From contig NZ_VLKE01000001.1 of assembly GCF_007830265.1 (NCBI RefSeq), positions 1,612,001-1,676,000 on the forward strand: DNA of 64,000 bases. Reading direction: 5' to 3'. A model generated the notes under the pieces. The model was not told the origin of the DNA, did no database searches, and saw only the letters and a list, made by a program, of their open reading frames with translations. Numbering within the stretch: the first letter of the stretch is position 1; every line of letters starts with the position of its first letter. The translations under genes were made by a program, and so were the position numbers. This document shows positions 20,084-32,040 of the stretch, piece after piece. This DNA comes from Micromonospora olivasterospora. Its GTDB lineage: Bacteria; Actinomycetota; Actinomycetes; Mycobacteriales; Micromonosporaceae.

Positions 20084-21202
20084 TCAGGGGTCGAGGACCA
20101 GCCCGACCTTCTGGAACTCCTTGAGGTCGCGGTAGCCGCACTTGGCCATGGCCCGGCGCAGGCCGCCGAACAGGTTGAGCTGGCCGTCCGGCTCGTCGGC
20201 CGGGCCGAAGAGCAGCTGCTCCATCGAGCCGAGCGGCTCGCCGGCCGTCTCGAACGCCCCGCGCGGCAGCGACGGGTGGCTGGCCGCCGAGTGCCACCAC
20301 GCGCCGCCGGCCGGGGCCTCCTCGCACAGCGACAGCGGCTCGCCGAGCATCACCGCGTCCGCCCCGCAGCCGAGCGCCTTGGCGATGTCCCCGGAGGTCT
20401 TGATGTCGCCGTCGGCGATCAGGTGCACGTACCGGCCGCCGGTCTCGTCGAGGTAGTCCCGGCGGGCGGCGGCGGCGTCCGCGATGGCGGTGGCCATCGG
20501 CACCCGGATGCCGAGCACCGAGTCGGTGGTCGACCAGTCGTCGCCGCCGATGCCGACGATCACGCCGGCCGCGCCGGTGCGCATGAGGTGCAGCGCCGTC
20601 TTGTAGTCGGTGCAGCCGCCGACGATCACCGGCAGGTCGAGGTCGGCGATGAACTCCTTGAGGTTCAGCGGCTCCTCGGTGGTGGAGACGTGCTCGGCCG
20701 AGACGATGGTGCCCTGGATGACCAGGATGTCCACGCCGGCGTCGAGGATGACCGGGGCCAGCGTCAGGGTGTGCTGCGGGGAGACCCGGACGGCCACCGT
20801 CCCGCCGCCGGACCGCAGCTCGCGGACCCGCTCGGCGATCAGGTCCGGGCGGATCGGCTCGGCGTACACCTCCTGGAGGCGCCGGGTGGCGCGGGCCTCC
20901 TCGCCGAGGGCTGCCAGCTCCTCCAGCACCTTGGTCGGGTTCTCGTACCGCGTCCACAGACCCTCGACGTTGAGCACGCCGAGGCCGCCCAGCTCGCCGA
21001 GCCGGATCGCCGACTGCGGGCTCATCGTGGCGTCGGACGGGTGCCCCACGCACGGGATGCCGAACGGGTACGCGTCCAGCTGCCAGGCGGTGGAGACGTC
21101 GTCGACGTCCCGGGTGCGGCGGCTCGGCACGATGGCGATGTCGTCCAGGTGGTAGCCGCGCTGCGCGGTCTTGCCCAGCCCGATCTCGACCACGTCACGC
21201 AT
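20084..21202 (-). CDS. guaB3: GuaB3 family IMP dehydrogenase-related protein
   Basis: A 372-aa protein of the actinobacterial GuaB3 group, opening MRDVVEIGLGKTAQRGYHLD. It has the IMPDH-type barrel (GVDILVIQGTIVSAEHVSTT, VIVGGCTDYKTALHLMRTGA, GAAGVIVGIGGDDWST, the [20 protein letters not shown] phosphate-binding loop) but no CBS domains. Its exact reaction is not certain. It lies 31 bases downstream of guaB on the same strand and is probably cotranscribed; this order is conserved in actinobacteria. Confidence 0.95.
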   Translation of the reverse strand: MRDVVEIGLGKTAQRGYHLDDIAIVPSRRTRDVDDVSTAWQLDAYPFGIPCVGHPSDATMSPQSAIRLGELGGLGVLNVEGLWTRYENPTKVLEELAALGEEARATRRLQEVYAEPIRPDLIAERVRELRSGGGTVAVRVSPQHTLTLAPVILDAGVDILVIQGTIVSAEHVSTTEEPLNLKEFIADLDLPVIVGGCTDYKTALHLMRTGAAGVIVGIGGDDWSTTDSVLGIRVPMATAIADAAAARRDYLDETGGRYVHLIADGDIKTSGDIAKALGCGADAVMLGEPLSLCEEAPAGGAWWHSAASHPSLPRGAFETAGEPLGSMEQLLFGPADEPDGQLNLFGGLRRAMAKCGYRDLKEFQKVGLVLDP

Positions 21203-21233
21203 GGGGGACTCCAGTTGTCTTGGTGGGGGACGG

Positions 21234-22925
<1,692 letters not shown>

Positions 22926-23059
22926 TCAGGCCCGGCCACCCTCGCCGTGCCGCCCCGCCGGACGACGCAGCGTGACGACGGTCGCGGTCCGCGCCCCGCC
23001 GTGGGTGACCGGCGGGACGGGGGCGGACGGGGCGGCGGCGCGGGGTCTACGGTGAGGGG

Positions 23060-23470
23060 GTGCACGACGAGCCCATCGACCCGTTTAACGGCGACCCGGC
23101 CGATCCGGCGGCGGAGCTGCACGATCCAGACGACGACGACCCGGTCGACCCGCTGACCGAGGTCGAGCGGCAGGACGTGCTCGAGGACCTGGCCGACCTG
23201 GAGATCTACCAGGCCCTGCTGGCGCCCATCGGGGTGCGCGGCCTGGTGATCGAGTGCGAGGACTGCCGGGAGCCGCACTACTTCGACTGGGACCTGCTCC
23301 GGGGCAACCTGCGCCACCTGCTCAGCTCCGGCCGGCCGCGGGTGCACGAGCCGGCCTACGACCCCGATCCGGACCACTACGTCACCTGGGACTACGCCCG
23401 CGGCTACGCCGACGGGGTGCACGACACCCTGACCGAGGGCACCGAGGACGACTCCGACCGGGCCACCTGA
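23060..23470 (+). CDS. DUF5319 family protein
   Basis: A 136-aa acidic protein of a conserved actinobacterial family without known function. It has two Cys in IECEDCREPHYFDWDLLRGN that could bind metal, and a very acidic N-terminal third (DPDDDDPVDPLTEVERQDV). It is always found near guaB and bldM in actinobacteria, as here (divergent from guaB, convergent with bldM). The GTG start at 23060 has only a G-rich upstream (GGTGAGGG). Confidence 0.85.
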   Translation: MHDEPIDPFNGDPADPAAELHDPDDDDPVDPLTEVERQDVLEDLADLEIYQALLAPIGVRGLVIECEDCREPHYFDWDLLRGNLRHLLSSGRPRVHEPAYDPDPDHYVTWDYARGYADGVHDTLTEGTEDDSDRAT

Positions 23471-23510
23471 CGCCCCACGTCGGCCGCCCGCGCCAGGCCG
23501 TGGTCGACTC

Positions 23511-23568
23511 CATGTCGGCGACACGGGGGTGTCCGAGCGGCCGCGTCACGCCCATGTCGGCGACACGG
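23511..23568. repeat. two direct copies of a palindromic 16-mer
   Basis: CATGTCGGCGACACGG occurs at 23511-23526 and again at 23553-23568. Each contains the 5-1-5 palindrome TGTCG-G-CGACA. They lie between convergent genes (DUF5319 gene and bldM-like). A related sequence forms the hairpin at 49919-49974. Confidence 0.75.
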
Positions 23569-23587
23569 AGTGGATCTGGCCGAGCCG

Positions 23588-24406
23588 TCAGGCCACCAGG
23601 CCGGCGCGGAAGCCCGCGGCGACGGCGTGCGCGCGATCCCGGGCGCCGAGCTTGCGGAACAGCCGGCGGGCGTGCGTCTTGACGGTGTCCTCCGAGACGA
23701 ACAGCTCCCGGCCGATCTCGGCGTTGCTCTTGCCCTCGGCCATGCCGAGCAGCACCTGTAGTTCCCGCTCGGTGAGGCCGATCGGGCTGCGACCGCCCCG
23801 GCCCCCGCCCGGTCGGGCCTCCTCGGGCATCTCGCCGGGCTCGCCGCCGCCCGCGTCCGGCTCGTCGTCGCCGCGCTGCACGGGCACCACGGCCGGGGCG
23901 GCGCCCGGCCCGTCCTGCGTACCGGACCAGGCCGGCGCGGGCTCGTCCGGGGCGCGGCCGGCGGGCCCGGGGCGGCCCGTGCCGCCGACGGCAGCGGCGT
24001 CCCGGGCCGGGTCGGCCACCCGGTGCCGGGGGGCCCGGCCGGGCGCGGAGAGCAGCAGCAGGGCCTTGGCCACGGCGCTGGTCAGGTCGTGGTCGACGCC
24101 CTGGATCAGCCCCCGCGCGCCGGCGCCGATCGTGGCGGCGGCCGCCTCGGACTCCTCGGCGCCCAGCAGCAGCACCGCGGCCTGCGGCGAGCGGGCCAGC
24201 ACCCGGCGGACGAAGCCCGGGCTGTCCGGCCGGGTGAGCGCGGTGTCGGCGAGTACGACGTCCGCCGGGCGCTCCGCCAACCGCAGCATCACCTCGGGAT
24301 CGGAGACGGCGGTTCGGACGGCGGCGGACAGTCCGAGACGGGCTGCCGCGGAGGTCAGTTGCTGCGCGGCAAGCGGTGTCCGAACGCACACGAGAACGGT
24401 ACGCAC
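23588..24406 (-). CDS. bldM: BldM-like orphan response regulator
   Basis: A 272-aa regulator, orthologous by position and C-terminus to BldM of Streptomyces development (gene order guaB-DUF5319-bldM-whiD). The HTH reads LTERELQVLLGMAEGKSNAE then VSEDTVKTHARRLFRKLGAR. The receiver is atypical: the acidic pair is replaced (VRTVLVCVRTPLAAQ), the Asp of VVLADTAL remains, and no conserved Lys is seen. An ~80-residue Pro/Gly-rich linker separates receiver and HTH, which BldM lacks. GTG 24406 follows GGAGAGGAG. No kinase gene is adjacent. Confidence 0.88.
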   Translation of the reverse strand: MRTVLVCVRTPLAAQQLTSAAARLGLSAAVRTAVSDPEVMLRLAERPADVVLADTALTRPDSPGFVRRVLARSPQAAVLLLGAEESEAAAATIGAGARGLIQGVDHDLTSAVAKALLLLSAPGRAPRHRVADPARDAAAVGGTGRPGPAGRAPDEPAPAWSGTQDGPGAAPAVVPVQRGDDEPDAGGGEPGEMPEEARPGGGRGGRSPIGLTERELQVLLGMAEGKSNAEIGRELFVSEDTVKTHARRLFRKLGARDRAHAVAAGFRAGLVA

Positions 24407-24660
24407 TGTGATCTCCTCTCCGGACCTGAGCAGACCACGACGAGGTCGGGTCGGGTGGGGGTTCCCGGCAATCCTCCGAACTTTTCCGACAGATGGGGCA
24501 TATGCCGCGTACCGCCCGCAGTTTCCGATCACAGTAGTGTGAGTTCGCGGCGATCCGGGTACGGGAGATCCCGAGCCGGACACGGTGCGCCAGCGCGGCC
24601 AGCCGGCCGGACGCCGGTCAAAGACGATCTCCGCGGTGCCGCGCGGGAGGAGGGGTGCTG
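24407..24660. promoter_or_regulatory. divergent bldM-whiD promoter region
   Basis: A 254-base region between divergent regulators. It holds a short palindrome TCACA-GTAG-TGTGA (24529-24542) about 120 bases from each start, and a relatively A/T-rich stretch (24478-24505) where promoters are likely. The palindrome is a candidate operator; the binding factor is unknown. Confidence 0.5.
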
Positions 24661-25044
24661 ATGTCGAACGTACGCAGACTGCCCGGACCCATCGTGGACC
24701 TCTGGGACTGGCAGCGGCTGGGCGCCTGCCGCGGCCGTGACAGCGCTCAGTTCTTCCACCCGGACGGCGAGCGCGGCTCCTCCCGCCTGCGCCGCGAATC
24801 CGGCGCCAAGGCGGTCTGCCGGGCCTGCCCGGTACGCGCCGAGTGCGCCGCCCACGCCCTGTCGGTGCGTGAGCCGTACGGCGTCTGGGGCGGCTTCAGC
24901 GAGTCGGAGCGGCTGCGGCTGCTCGCGCTGGGCTGGGAGGACCTGGCCGACCACCGGCACACCCGGGTCGACGTCGCCCGCCTGGAGGCGCGGCTCGGCG
25001 CCCCGCACAGGTCGACGGTGCCGGCGCAGCGCAACGTCGCCTGA
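24661..25044 (+). CDS. whiD: WhiB-family iron-sulfur regulator, WhiD/WhiB3 type
   Basis: A 127-aa [4Fe-4S] redox-sensing transcription factor. Cluster ligands are Cys23, Cys53, Cys56 and Cys62 (C-x29-C-x2-C-x5-C), followed by the GVWGG turn (74-78) that contacts sigma factor. The opening RLPGPIVDLWDWQRLGACRG and FFHPDGERG match WhiD of Streptomyces and WhiB3 of Mycobacterium. The neighbourhood (bldM-like gene divergent) matches Streptomyces. WhiD controls late spore maturation there; a similar role here is inferred. ATG 24661 follows GGAGGAGG. Confidence 0.94.
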   Translation: MSNVRRLPGPIVDLWDWQRLGACRGRDSAQFFHPDGERGSSRLRRESGAKAVCRACPVRAECAAHALSVREPYGVWGGFSESERLRLLALGWEDLADHRHTRVDVARLEARLGAPHRSTVPAQRNVA

Positions 25045-25051
25045 CAGCCCC

Positions 25052-25099
25052 GTACGCCACGGCGCCGCGCCCCGCCCCGGGCGCGGCGTCGCCGCGTAC
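25052..25099. terminator. hairpin terminator between whiD and the molybdopterin enzyme gene
   Basis: Two 21-base arms (25052-25072 and 25079-25099) pair at 18 of 21 positions around a six-base loop. The arms begin GTACGC and end GCCGCGCCC. It sits between convergent genes and is likely to stop transcription in both directions. Confidence 0.75.
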
Positions 25100-25106
25100 C
25101 CGGGGG

Positions 25107-26648
25107 TCAGCGGACCGTCACCCGGATCGTGTGCCAGCCGGTGGCGCCGTCCGGGGCCACCGGCTGCCGGCGCTCCGGCTGGGTCTCGCCGTCGGCGTCG
25201 GTCGCCCGTACCTGGAGCACGTGCTCGCCCGGCGTGGCCTCCCACCGCCAGGACCACTGCACCCAGGTGTCCGCCGACACCGCCGGGGCCAGCGTCGCCT
25301 GCCGCCAGGGCCCCCCGTCGACCCGCACCTCGACCGACCGGACGCCCCGGTGCTGGGCCCACGCCACCCCCGCCACCGGGATCGTCCCGGCGGTGAGCCG
25401 GTTACGCGGCCGGGGCACGTCGATCCGCGACTGGGTCTTCACCGGCCCCTGCGCCGACCAGCCCCGCGGCACCCAGTACGCGTCGAAGTCGGCGAAGCTG
25501 GTCAGCTCCAGCTCGGTCACCCACTTGCAGGCCGACACGTAGCCGTACAGGCCCGGCACCACCATCCGCACCGGGAAGCCGTGCTCCACCGGCAGCGGCT
25601 CGCCGTTCATCCCCACCGCCAGCAGGGCGTCCCGGCCGTCGCGCAGCACCGCCGTGGGGGTGCCGCAGGTCCAGCCGTCGACCGAACGCCCCACCACCTG
25701 GTCCGCGCCCTCCTCCGGGCCCGCCTCGTCGAGCAGATCCCTGATCGGTACGCCCAGCCACCGGGCGTTGCCGATCAGGTCCCCACCCACCTCGTTCGAG
25801 ACGCAGGCGAGGGTGACGTACCGCTCGACCAGGGGGCGGGCCAGCAGGTCGGCGAAGCTCAGCTCCAGCGGCCTGCGGACCCGGCCGTGGACGCGCAGCC
25901 GCCAGGTGTCGGGATCGACCTGCGGCACCACCAGGGCGGTGTCGATCCGGTAGAACCCGAAGTTCGGAGTCACGTAGGAGACGAGCTGGGCGAGGGAGAG
26001 GTCGGCCCCGGCCGGCACGGCCGGCGCGGGCGCGGCCGGCGGCGGCAGGACGACGGCCCGGCGGGCGGCCGACACGCTCCGCCGGCCGGCCAGCCAGTGG
26101 CCGCCCAGCCCCACGACGACGGCCCCGCCCGCCAGCGCCCCGACGCCGCCGAGAAACCGCCGCCGCCCTTCCTGCTCGACCTCGGCGGCGGGCCGGGGCC
26201 AGGGTGAGAGGTCGGGCTGGAGCGGACCGGCCAGCAGCAGCCAGAGCGCCAGCGCCCCGAGGCCCGCCCCCACCAGCGCGGGCAGCGCGTCGAACGCGTC
26301 CGCGCCGGCGCGGGTCAGGGCGGCGGCCACCCCGAGGGCGGCGAAGGCCGCGATCCCGGCCAGCCCGGCCCCCAGGCGCCGCGCCGCGAGCACCCCGAAC
26401 AGCGCCGCGCAGGCCGCCAGCAGCAGCGCCGTCCCGACCAGCAGGGCGGTCTTGTCGTACGTGCCGAAGGCGGCGATGCCGAACTGCTTGACCGGCTCGG
26501 GAACGGTGTCGACCACGAGCCCCCCGACCGCGACCAGCGGCGCCGACCGGGGGCCGGTCAGTACCGCCACCGGCTCGGCCGCACCGATCGCCACGGCGGC
26601 GGCGACGACCCCGGCCAGCGCGGCGTACCCGCGCGACGTGCTCCCCAT
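25107..26648 (-). CDS. membrane-anchored molybdopterin-dependent oxidoreductase (sulfite-oxidase family)
   Basis: A 513-aa protein. The N-terminal half has about five membrane helices (for example ALLVGTALLLAACAALFGVL), then a linker with an Arg-rich twin-like start (GRRRFLGGVGALAGG) before the molybdopterin domain. The latter carries the Mo-ligand Cys in YVTLACVSNEVGG, the substrate-pocket NARWLGVPIRDLLDEAG and GFPVRMVVPGLYGYVSACKW. The C-terminal Ig-like dimerisation domain ends VAPDGATGWHTIRVTVR. Electron donor or acceptor and substrate are unknown. ATG 26648 begins right before the first helix. Confidence 0.93.
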   Translation of the reverse strand: MGSTSRGYAALAGVVAAAVAIGAAEPVAVLTGPRSAPLVAVGGLVVDTVPEPVKQFGIAAFGTYDKTALLVGTALLLAACAALFGVLAARRLGAGLAGIAAFAALGVAAALTRAGADAFDALPALVGAGLGALALWLLLAGPLQPDLSPWPRPAAEVEQEGRRRFLGGVGALAGGAVVVGLGGHWLAGRRSVSAARRAVVLPPPAAPAPAVPAGADLSLAQLVSYVTPNFGFYRIDTALVVPQVDPDTWRLRVHGRVRRPLELSFADLLARPLVERYVTLACVSNEVGGDLIGNARWLGVPIRDLLDEAGPEEGADQVVGRSVDGWTCGTPTAVLRDGRDALLAVGMNGEPLPVEHGFPVRMVVPGLYGYVSACKWVTELELTSFADFDAYWVPRGWSAQGPVKTQSRIDVPRPRNRLTAGTIPVAGVAWAQHRGVRSVEVRVDGGPWRQATLAPAVSADTWVQWSWRWEATPGEHVLQVRATDADGETQPERRQPVAPDGATGWHTIRVTVR

Positions 26649-26719
26649 GGCGTCAGTCTCGTCGATCCACCCGCTCGGGCGACACCCCGTCGGCACCCGT
26701 CCCGGGCCCGAACGGCGTG

Positions 26720-26751
26720 AAGGGCACGCCGTCGGACGACGGCGTGCCCTT
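26720..26751 (-). terminator. terminator after groEL1
   Basis: A perfect 14-bp stem (AAGGGCACGCCGTC with its complement) with a four-base loop lies between the groEL1 stop and the next gene start. It has strong pairing but no long U-tract. Confidence 0.8.
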
Positions 26752-26773
26752 CGACGGTGTCGTACGGCGTGGG

Positions 26774-28798
<2,025 letters not shown>

Positions 28799-28934
28799 AC
28801 CCTCCTGGGGTACTTGGTTTCGTTGCCGGTCAGCATGCCGACCGGCGTCAATCTGCCACATGCCACCGGGCGGGGCCGTCGTCGCGGGTGCCGGTCCGCC
28901 TGGCGCTCAACCCCCGGGCACCAGGGCCCGGGCG

Positions 28935-28961
28935 TTGGCACCCTCAGGGTGAGAGTGCTAA
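28935..28961. promoter_or_regulatory. CIRCE operator 1 (HrcA site) of groES-groEL1
   Basis: TTGGCACCC-N9-GAGTGCTAA. The right arm matches the CIRCE consensus exactly and the left arm has two differences. It lies 137 bases from the groES start and 18 bases from a second site. Confidence 0.85.
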
Positions 28962-28979
28962 TCGCAGGTTATTCCTCGG

Positions 28980-29006
28980 CTAGCACTCCGTCAAGGAGAG
29001 TGCCAA
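28980..29006. promoter_or_regulatory. CIRCE operator 2 (HrcA site) of groES-groEL1
   Basis: CTAGCACTC-N9-GAGTGCCAA, one difference per arm from the CIRCE consensus TTAGCACTC-N9-GAGTGCTAA. Together with the first site it makes HrcA control of the heat-shock operon very likely. Confidence 0.92.
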
Positions 29007-29212
29007 CTGCCATCGTCGTGTCGCGCCTCGACCGGGCCGGCACAGGGGCGCCGGCGCCCCTGTGGAGCTGCCCGCAGGAACGGGGCACGGTCGCCGGTCG
29101 CCACACTTCCGCCACTCGTTACCGCAACACGCCGGGAGCGCCTCGCCACGCCACGCCCAACTCCCTAACGTCCCTCGGGTTCCGCACCCCATGCCGAGGA
29201 AGGGAATACCGA

Positions 29213-30013
29213 GTGTCACGGATACCCACCCTGACGTTGCTGCGCGACCAGCTACGCCGGGCGCGCCAGGCGCGCGGGCTCAGCCAGGAGGAGCTGGGCA
29301 AGCTGGTCAGCTACTCGCCGTCGTACGTGAGCGCGGTCGAGACCGGGCAGAGCCCGGCCCGGCCGGACTACCTGGCCCGGATCGACACGGCGCTGGACAC
29401 CGGCGGCCTCTTCATCGCCATGCTGGAGCTGATCCGGTTCCACGCCGCGCCGGAATGGTTCCGCCCGTGGGACGAGAACGAACGGGAGGCGACGGCGCTG
29501 CGCTGGTACGACCCGACCGTGGTTCCCGGCCTGCTCCAGACCGAGGGATACGCGCGGGCGATGCTCGCCCTGAGCGGGGAGCTGACCGCCGAGGAGGTCG
29601 AGACGCGGGTGGTGACCCGGCTCGCCCGGCAGGAGGTGCTGACCGCCACCCCGCGCCCGCAGTTCGTCGCGGTGCTGGAGGAGCACACGCTGCGCCGGCA
29701 GGTCGGCGACCGCGCCGTCATGCGCGAGCAGCTCCAGCACCTGCTGGCCGTCGGCGCCGAGCCGCACGTGCACGTCCGGGTCGTGCCGGCCGACGCCCCC
29801 TGGCACAACGGGCTCAACGGCCCCTTCATCCTGGCCCGGCTCGGCAGCGGCGCGGAGCTGGCCCACCTCGACAACCAGCTCCGGGGCCAGACCGTCGACA
29901 GTCCGAGCGACGTTGCCGCCCTGGAGCGGCGCTGGGAGACTGTGACGGGTGAGGCGCTGCCACGCCGGCAGTCCGCCCGACTCATCGAGGAAGTGGCGCA
30001 GACATGGACCTGA
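29213..30013 (+). CDS. XRE-family regulator with DUF5753 domain
   Basis: A 266-aa regulator. The N-terminal helix-turn-helix (about 5-65) reads [20 protein letters not shown] then [20 protein letters not shown]. The remainder is the DUF5753 effector domain ([56 protein letters not shown]). It is paired with a DUF397 gene that overlaps its 3' end, an arrangement very common in Streptomyces and Micromonospora. The GTG at 29213 follows GAGGAAGG. Confidence 0.92.
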   Translation: MSRIPTLTLLRDQLRRARQARGLSQEELGKLVSYSPSYVSAVETGQSPARPDYLARIDTALDTGGLFIAMLELIRFHAAPEWFRPWDENEREATALRWYDPTVVPGLLQTEGYARAMLALSGELTAEEVETRVVTRLARQEVLTATPRPQFVAVLEEHTLRRQVGDRAVMREQLQHLLAVGAEPHVHVRVVPADAPWHNGLNGPFILARLGSGAELAHLDNQLRGQTVDSPSDVAALERRWETVTGEALPRRQSARLIEEVAQTWT

Positions 30014-30192
30014 CCCGAGCCACCTGGCGCAAGGCGTCCCGCAGCAACAGCAACGGCGGCGCCTGCGTCGAGGTCGCCGACAACCTGCCCGGCGTCGTCG
30101 CCGTCCGCGACAGCAAGGACCCGACCGGGCCGGCGCTCACCTTCACCCCCGCGAGCTGGCGCGCCTTCGTCGCCGACACCCGCGCCCGCTGA
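30004..30192 (+). CDS. DUF397 small protein
   Basis: A 62-aa DUF397 protein ([49 protein letters not shown]). It overlaps the 3' end of the XRE/DUF5753 regulator gene by ten bases. Pairs of this kind act like toxin/antitoxin or regulator modules in Streptomyces; the role here is inferred. Confidence 0.93.
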   Translation: MDLTRATWRKASRSNSNGGACVEVADNLPGVVAVRDSKDPTGPALTFTPASWRAFVADTRAR

Positions 30193-30244
30193 CGCCGCCG
30201 TCCGAGGCGAGCCGGCCGAACTCGTCCCCACCGACCAACTGACA

Positions 30245-30287
30245 GCCCCGCCGCGCCGACACCACCGTCCGGGCGGCGCGGCGGGGC
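30245..30287 (+). terminator. hairpin after the XRE/DUF397 pair
   Basis: A perfect 13-bp stem (GCCCCGCCGCGCC, 30245-30257, with its complement at 30275-30287) and 17-base loop lie 50 bases after DUF397 and just before the next gene. Confidence 0.6.
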
Positions 30288-30302
30288 CGGGACAATGGCC
30301 GC

Positions 30303-31484
30303 GTGGATCTCGACCAGCTCGCCGCGCTGCGTACCCCCGAGGGGTCGGCCGCGCTCGCGGCGGCCACCGAGGTGGCCGGCGGCGATCCGCTGGCGGCGGC
30401 GGCCGCGCTCCGCTCCGCCGGGGTGCCCGCCGGGCTGGCCGCCGCCGCGCTGACCCAGGCCGAGCTGCGCCGCCGCGCGGCGGCCAAGTTCGGCCCGACC
30501 GCCGCCGGCATGTTCCTCACCCGGGCGGGGCTGGAGCAGGCCACCCGGGGGGTGGTGTCGGCCCGGCGGGCGCGGCGGCTGCGCGCCGCCGGGGTGCGCA
30601 CCCTCGCCGACCTGGGCTGCGGCCTCGGCGCGGACGCGCTCGCCGCCGCCCGCGCCGGCATCCGCGTGTACGGGGTGGAGGCCGACCCGCTCACCGCCGC
30701 GATGGCCGCCGCGAACGCCGAGGCCGCCGGGCTGGCCGAACTGTTCACCGTGGAGTGCGGCGACGCCACGGAGTTCGACGTGTCCCGGGTCGACGCCGTC
30801 TTCTGCGACCCGGCCCGCCGCCGGGCCGGCACCGGCCGGCGGATCTTCGACCCGAACGCCTACTCGCCGCCGTGGGACTTCGTCGTCGGGCTGGCCGAGC
30901 GGGTGCCGCACACGGTGGTGAAGGTCGCCCCCGGCCTGGACCACGCGCTCATCCCGGCCGGCGCGGAGGCCGAGTGGGTGAGTGTGGACGGCGACCTGGT
31001 CGAGGCCGCACTCTGGTGCGGCCGGCTCGCCGAGGTCCCCCGCCGCGCGACGCTGCTGCACGGCGACGCCGCACACGTGTTGACCGGTGGTGGCGCGGCG
31101 GAGGCGCCGGTCGGCCCGGTACGGCGGTACGTGTACGACCCCGACGCGGCCGTGGTCCGCGCCCACCTGGTCGCCGAGCTGGCCGCCGCCCTCGGCGCGA
31201 CACTGGCCGACCCGACCATCGCCTACCTGTACGCCGACGCCCCGGCCGCGACGCCGTTCGCCCGCTGCCTGGAGATCACCGACGTGCTGCCGTTCTCGCT
31301 GAAGCGACTGCGGGCCCTGCTGCGCGAGCGGCGGGTGGGCCGGGTCGAGATCCGCAAGCGCGGCTCGGCGCTGGAGCCGGAGCGGCTGCGGCGGGACCTG
31401 CGGCTGGCCGGCCCGGAGCCGGCGAGCCTGGTGCTGACCCGGGTCGCCGACGCGCCCACCGTGCTGGTCTGCCGCCCGGTGTGA
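30303..31484 (+). CDS. SAM-dependent methyltransferase with THUMP-like domain
   Basis: A 393-aa class I methyltransferase of the THUMP-like (PG_1098) family. The SAM site is at about 100-130 (TLADLGCGLGADALAAARAG, then VYGVEADPLTAAMA), followed by ECGDATEFDVSRVDAVFCDP. The C-terminal part (FSLKRLRALLRERRVGRVEI then RKRGSALEPERLRRDLRLAG) is the ferredoxin-like THUMP-like domain. The substrate is probably RNA or a nucleotide but is not established. The GTG at 30303 is the first start after the hairpin. Confidence 0.87.
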   Translation: MDLDQLAALRTPEGSAALAAATEVAGGDPLAAAAALRSAGVPAGLAAAALTQAELRRRAAAKFGPTAAGMFLTRAGLEQATRGVVSARRARRLRAAGVRTLADLGCGLGADALAAARAGIRVYGVEADPLTAAMAAANAEAAGLAELFTVECGDATEFDVSRVDAVFCDPARRRAGTGRRIFDPNAYSPPWDFVVGLAERVPHTVVKVAPGLDHALIPAGAEAEWVSVDGDLVEAALWCGRLAEVPRRATLLHGDAAHVLTGGGAAEAPVGPVRRYVYDPDAAVVRAHLVAELAAALGATLADPTIAYLYADAPAATPFARCLEITDVLPFSLKRLRALLRERRVGRVEIRKRGSALEPERLRRDLRLAGPEPASLVLTRVADAPTVLVCRPV

Positions 31485-31504
31485 AAGTCCGTTAGCTTGT
31501 CGGC

Positions 31505-31984
31505 ATGGCGGGACAGGGCACTCCGGCGACGGCGCTGCTGACGAGGCGCAAGATCGCGCACAGCACCCACCCGTACGACGTCTCGCCGGACGCCCCGAAC
31601 TACGGCGCGCTCGTCGCGGCGGCCCTGGGGGTGCCCCCGGAGCGGGTGTTCAAGTCCCTGGTCACCGAGGTCGACGGGGCGCTCGCCGTGGCGGTGGTGC
31701 CGGTGACCGGCGAGCTGGACCTCAAGGCCATGGCCGCCGCGCTGGGCGGCAAGCGGGCGACGATGGCCGACCGGGCCGTCGCCGAGCGGGCCACCGGATA
31801 CGTCCGCGGCGGGATCAGCCCGCTCGGCCAGCGCAAGCGCCTGCCCACGGTGCTCGACTCCTCCGCGCTGGCCCACGACACGATCTACGTCTCCGCCGGC
31901 CGCCGGGGCCTCCAGCTCCAGCTCTCCCCCGCCGACCTGGTCGCCCTCACCGACGCGGCGACCGCCCTGCTGGCCGCCCGCTGA
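31505..31984 (+). CDS. ybaK: Cys-tRNA(Pro) deacylase YbaK/EbsC
   Basis: A 159-aa trans-editing deacylase that clears Cys from tRNA-Pro. The fold starts TPATALLTRRKIAHSTHPYD and holds RVFKSLVTEVDGALAVAVVP with the conserved Lys, LGGKRATMADR, GYVRGGISPLGQRKRLPTVL with its GxxxP-type catalytic loop, and the ISAGRRG-type VSAGRRGLQLQLSP end. Its length is that of the family. Confidence 0.94.
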   Translation: MAGQGTPATALLTRRKIAHSTHPYDVSPDAPNYGALVAAALGVPPERVFKSLVTEVDGALAVAVVPVTGELDLKAMAAALGGKRATMADRAVAERATGYVRGGISPLGQRKRLPTVLDSSALAHDTIYVSAGRRGLQLQLSPADLVALTDAATALLAAR

Positions 31985-32040
31985 GCGCCGGCGCCCGCGC
32001 ACCCTCGCCAGTTCCGTCCCCCTCGAAAGGAACCGTGCAC

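Noticed and set aside
30004..30192. DUF397 frame as a shadow of the regulator gene
   Set aside because: It is a well-known family with good sequence match and overlaps by only ten bases, so it was kept as a gene.
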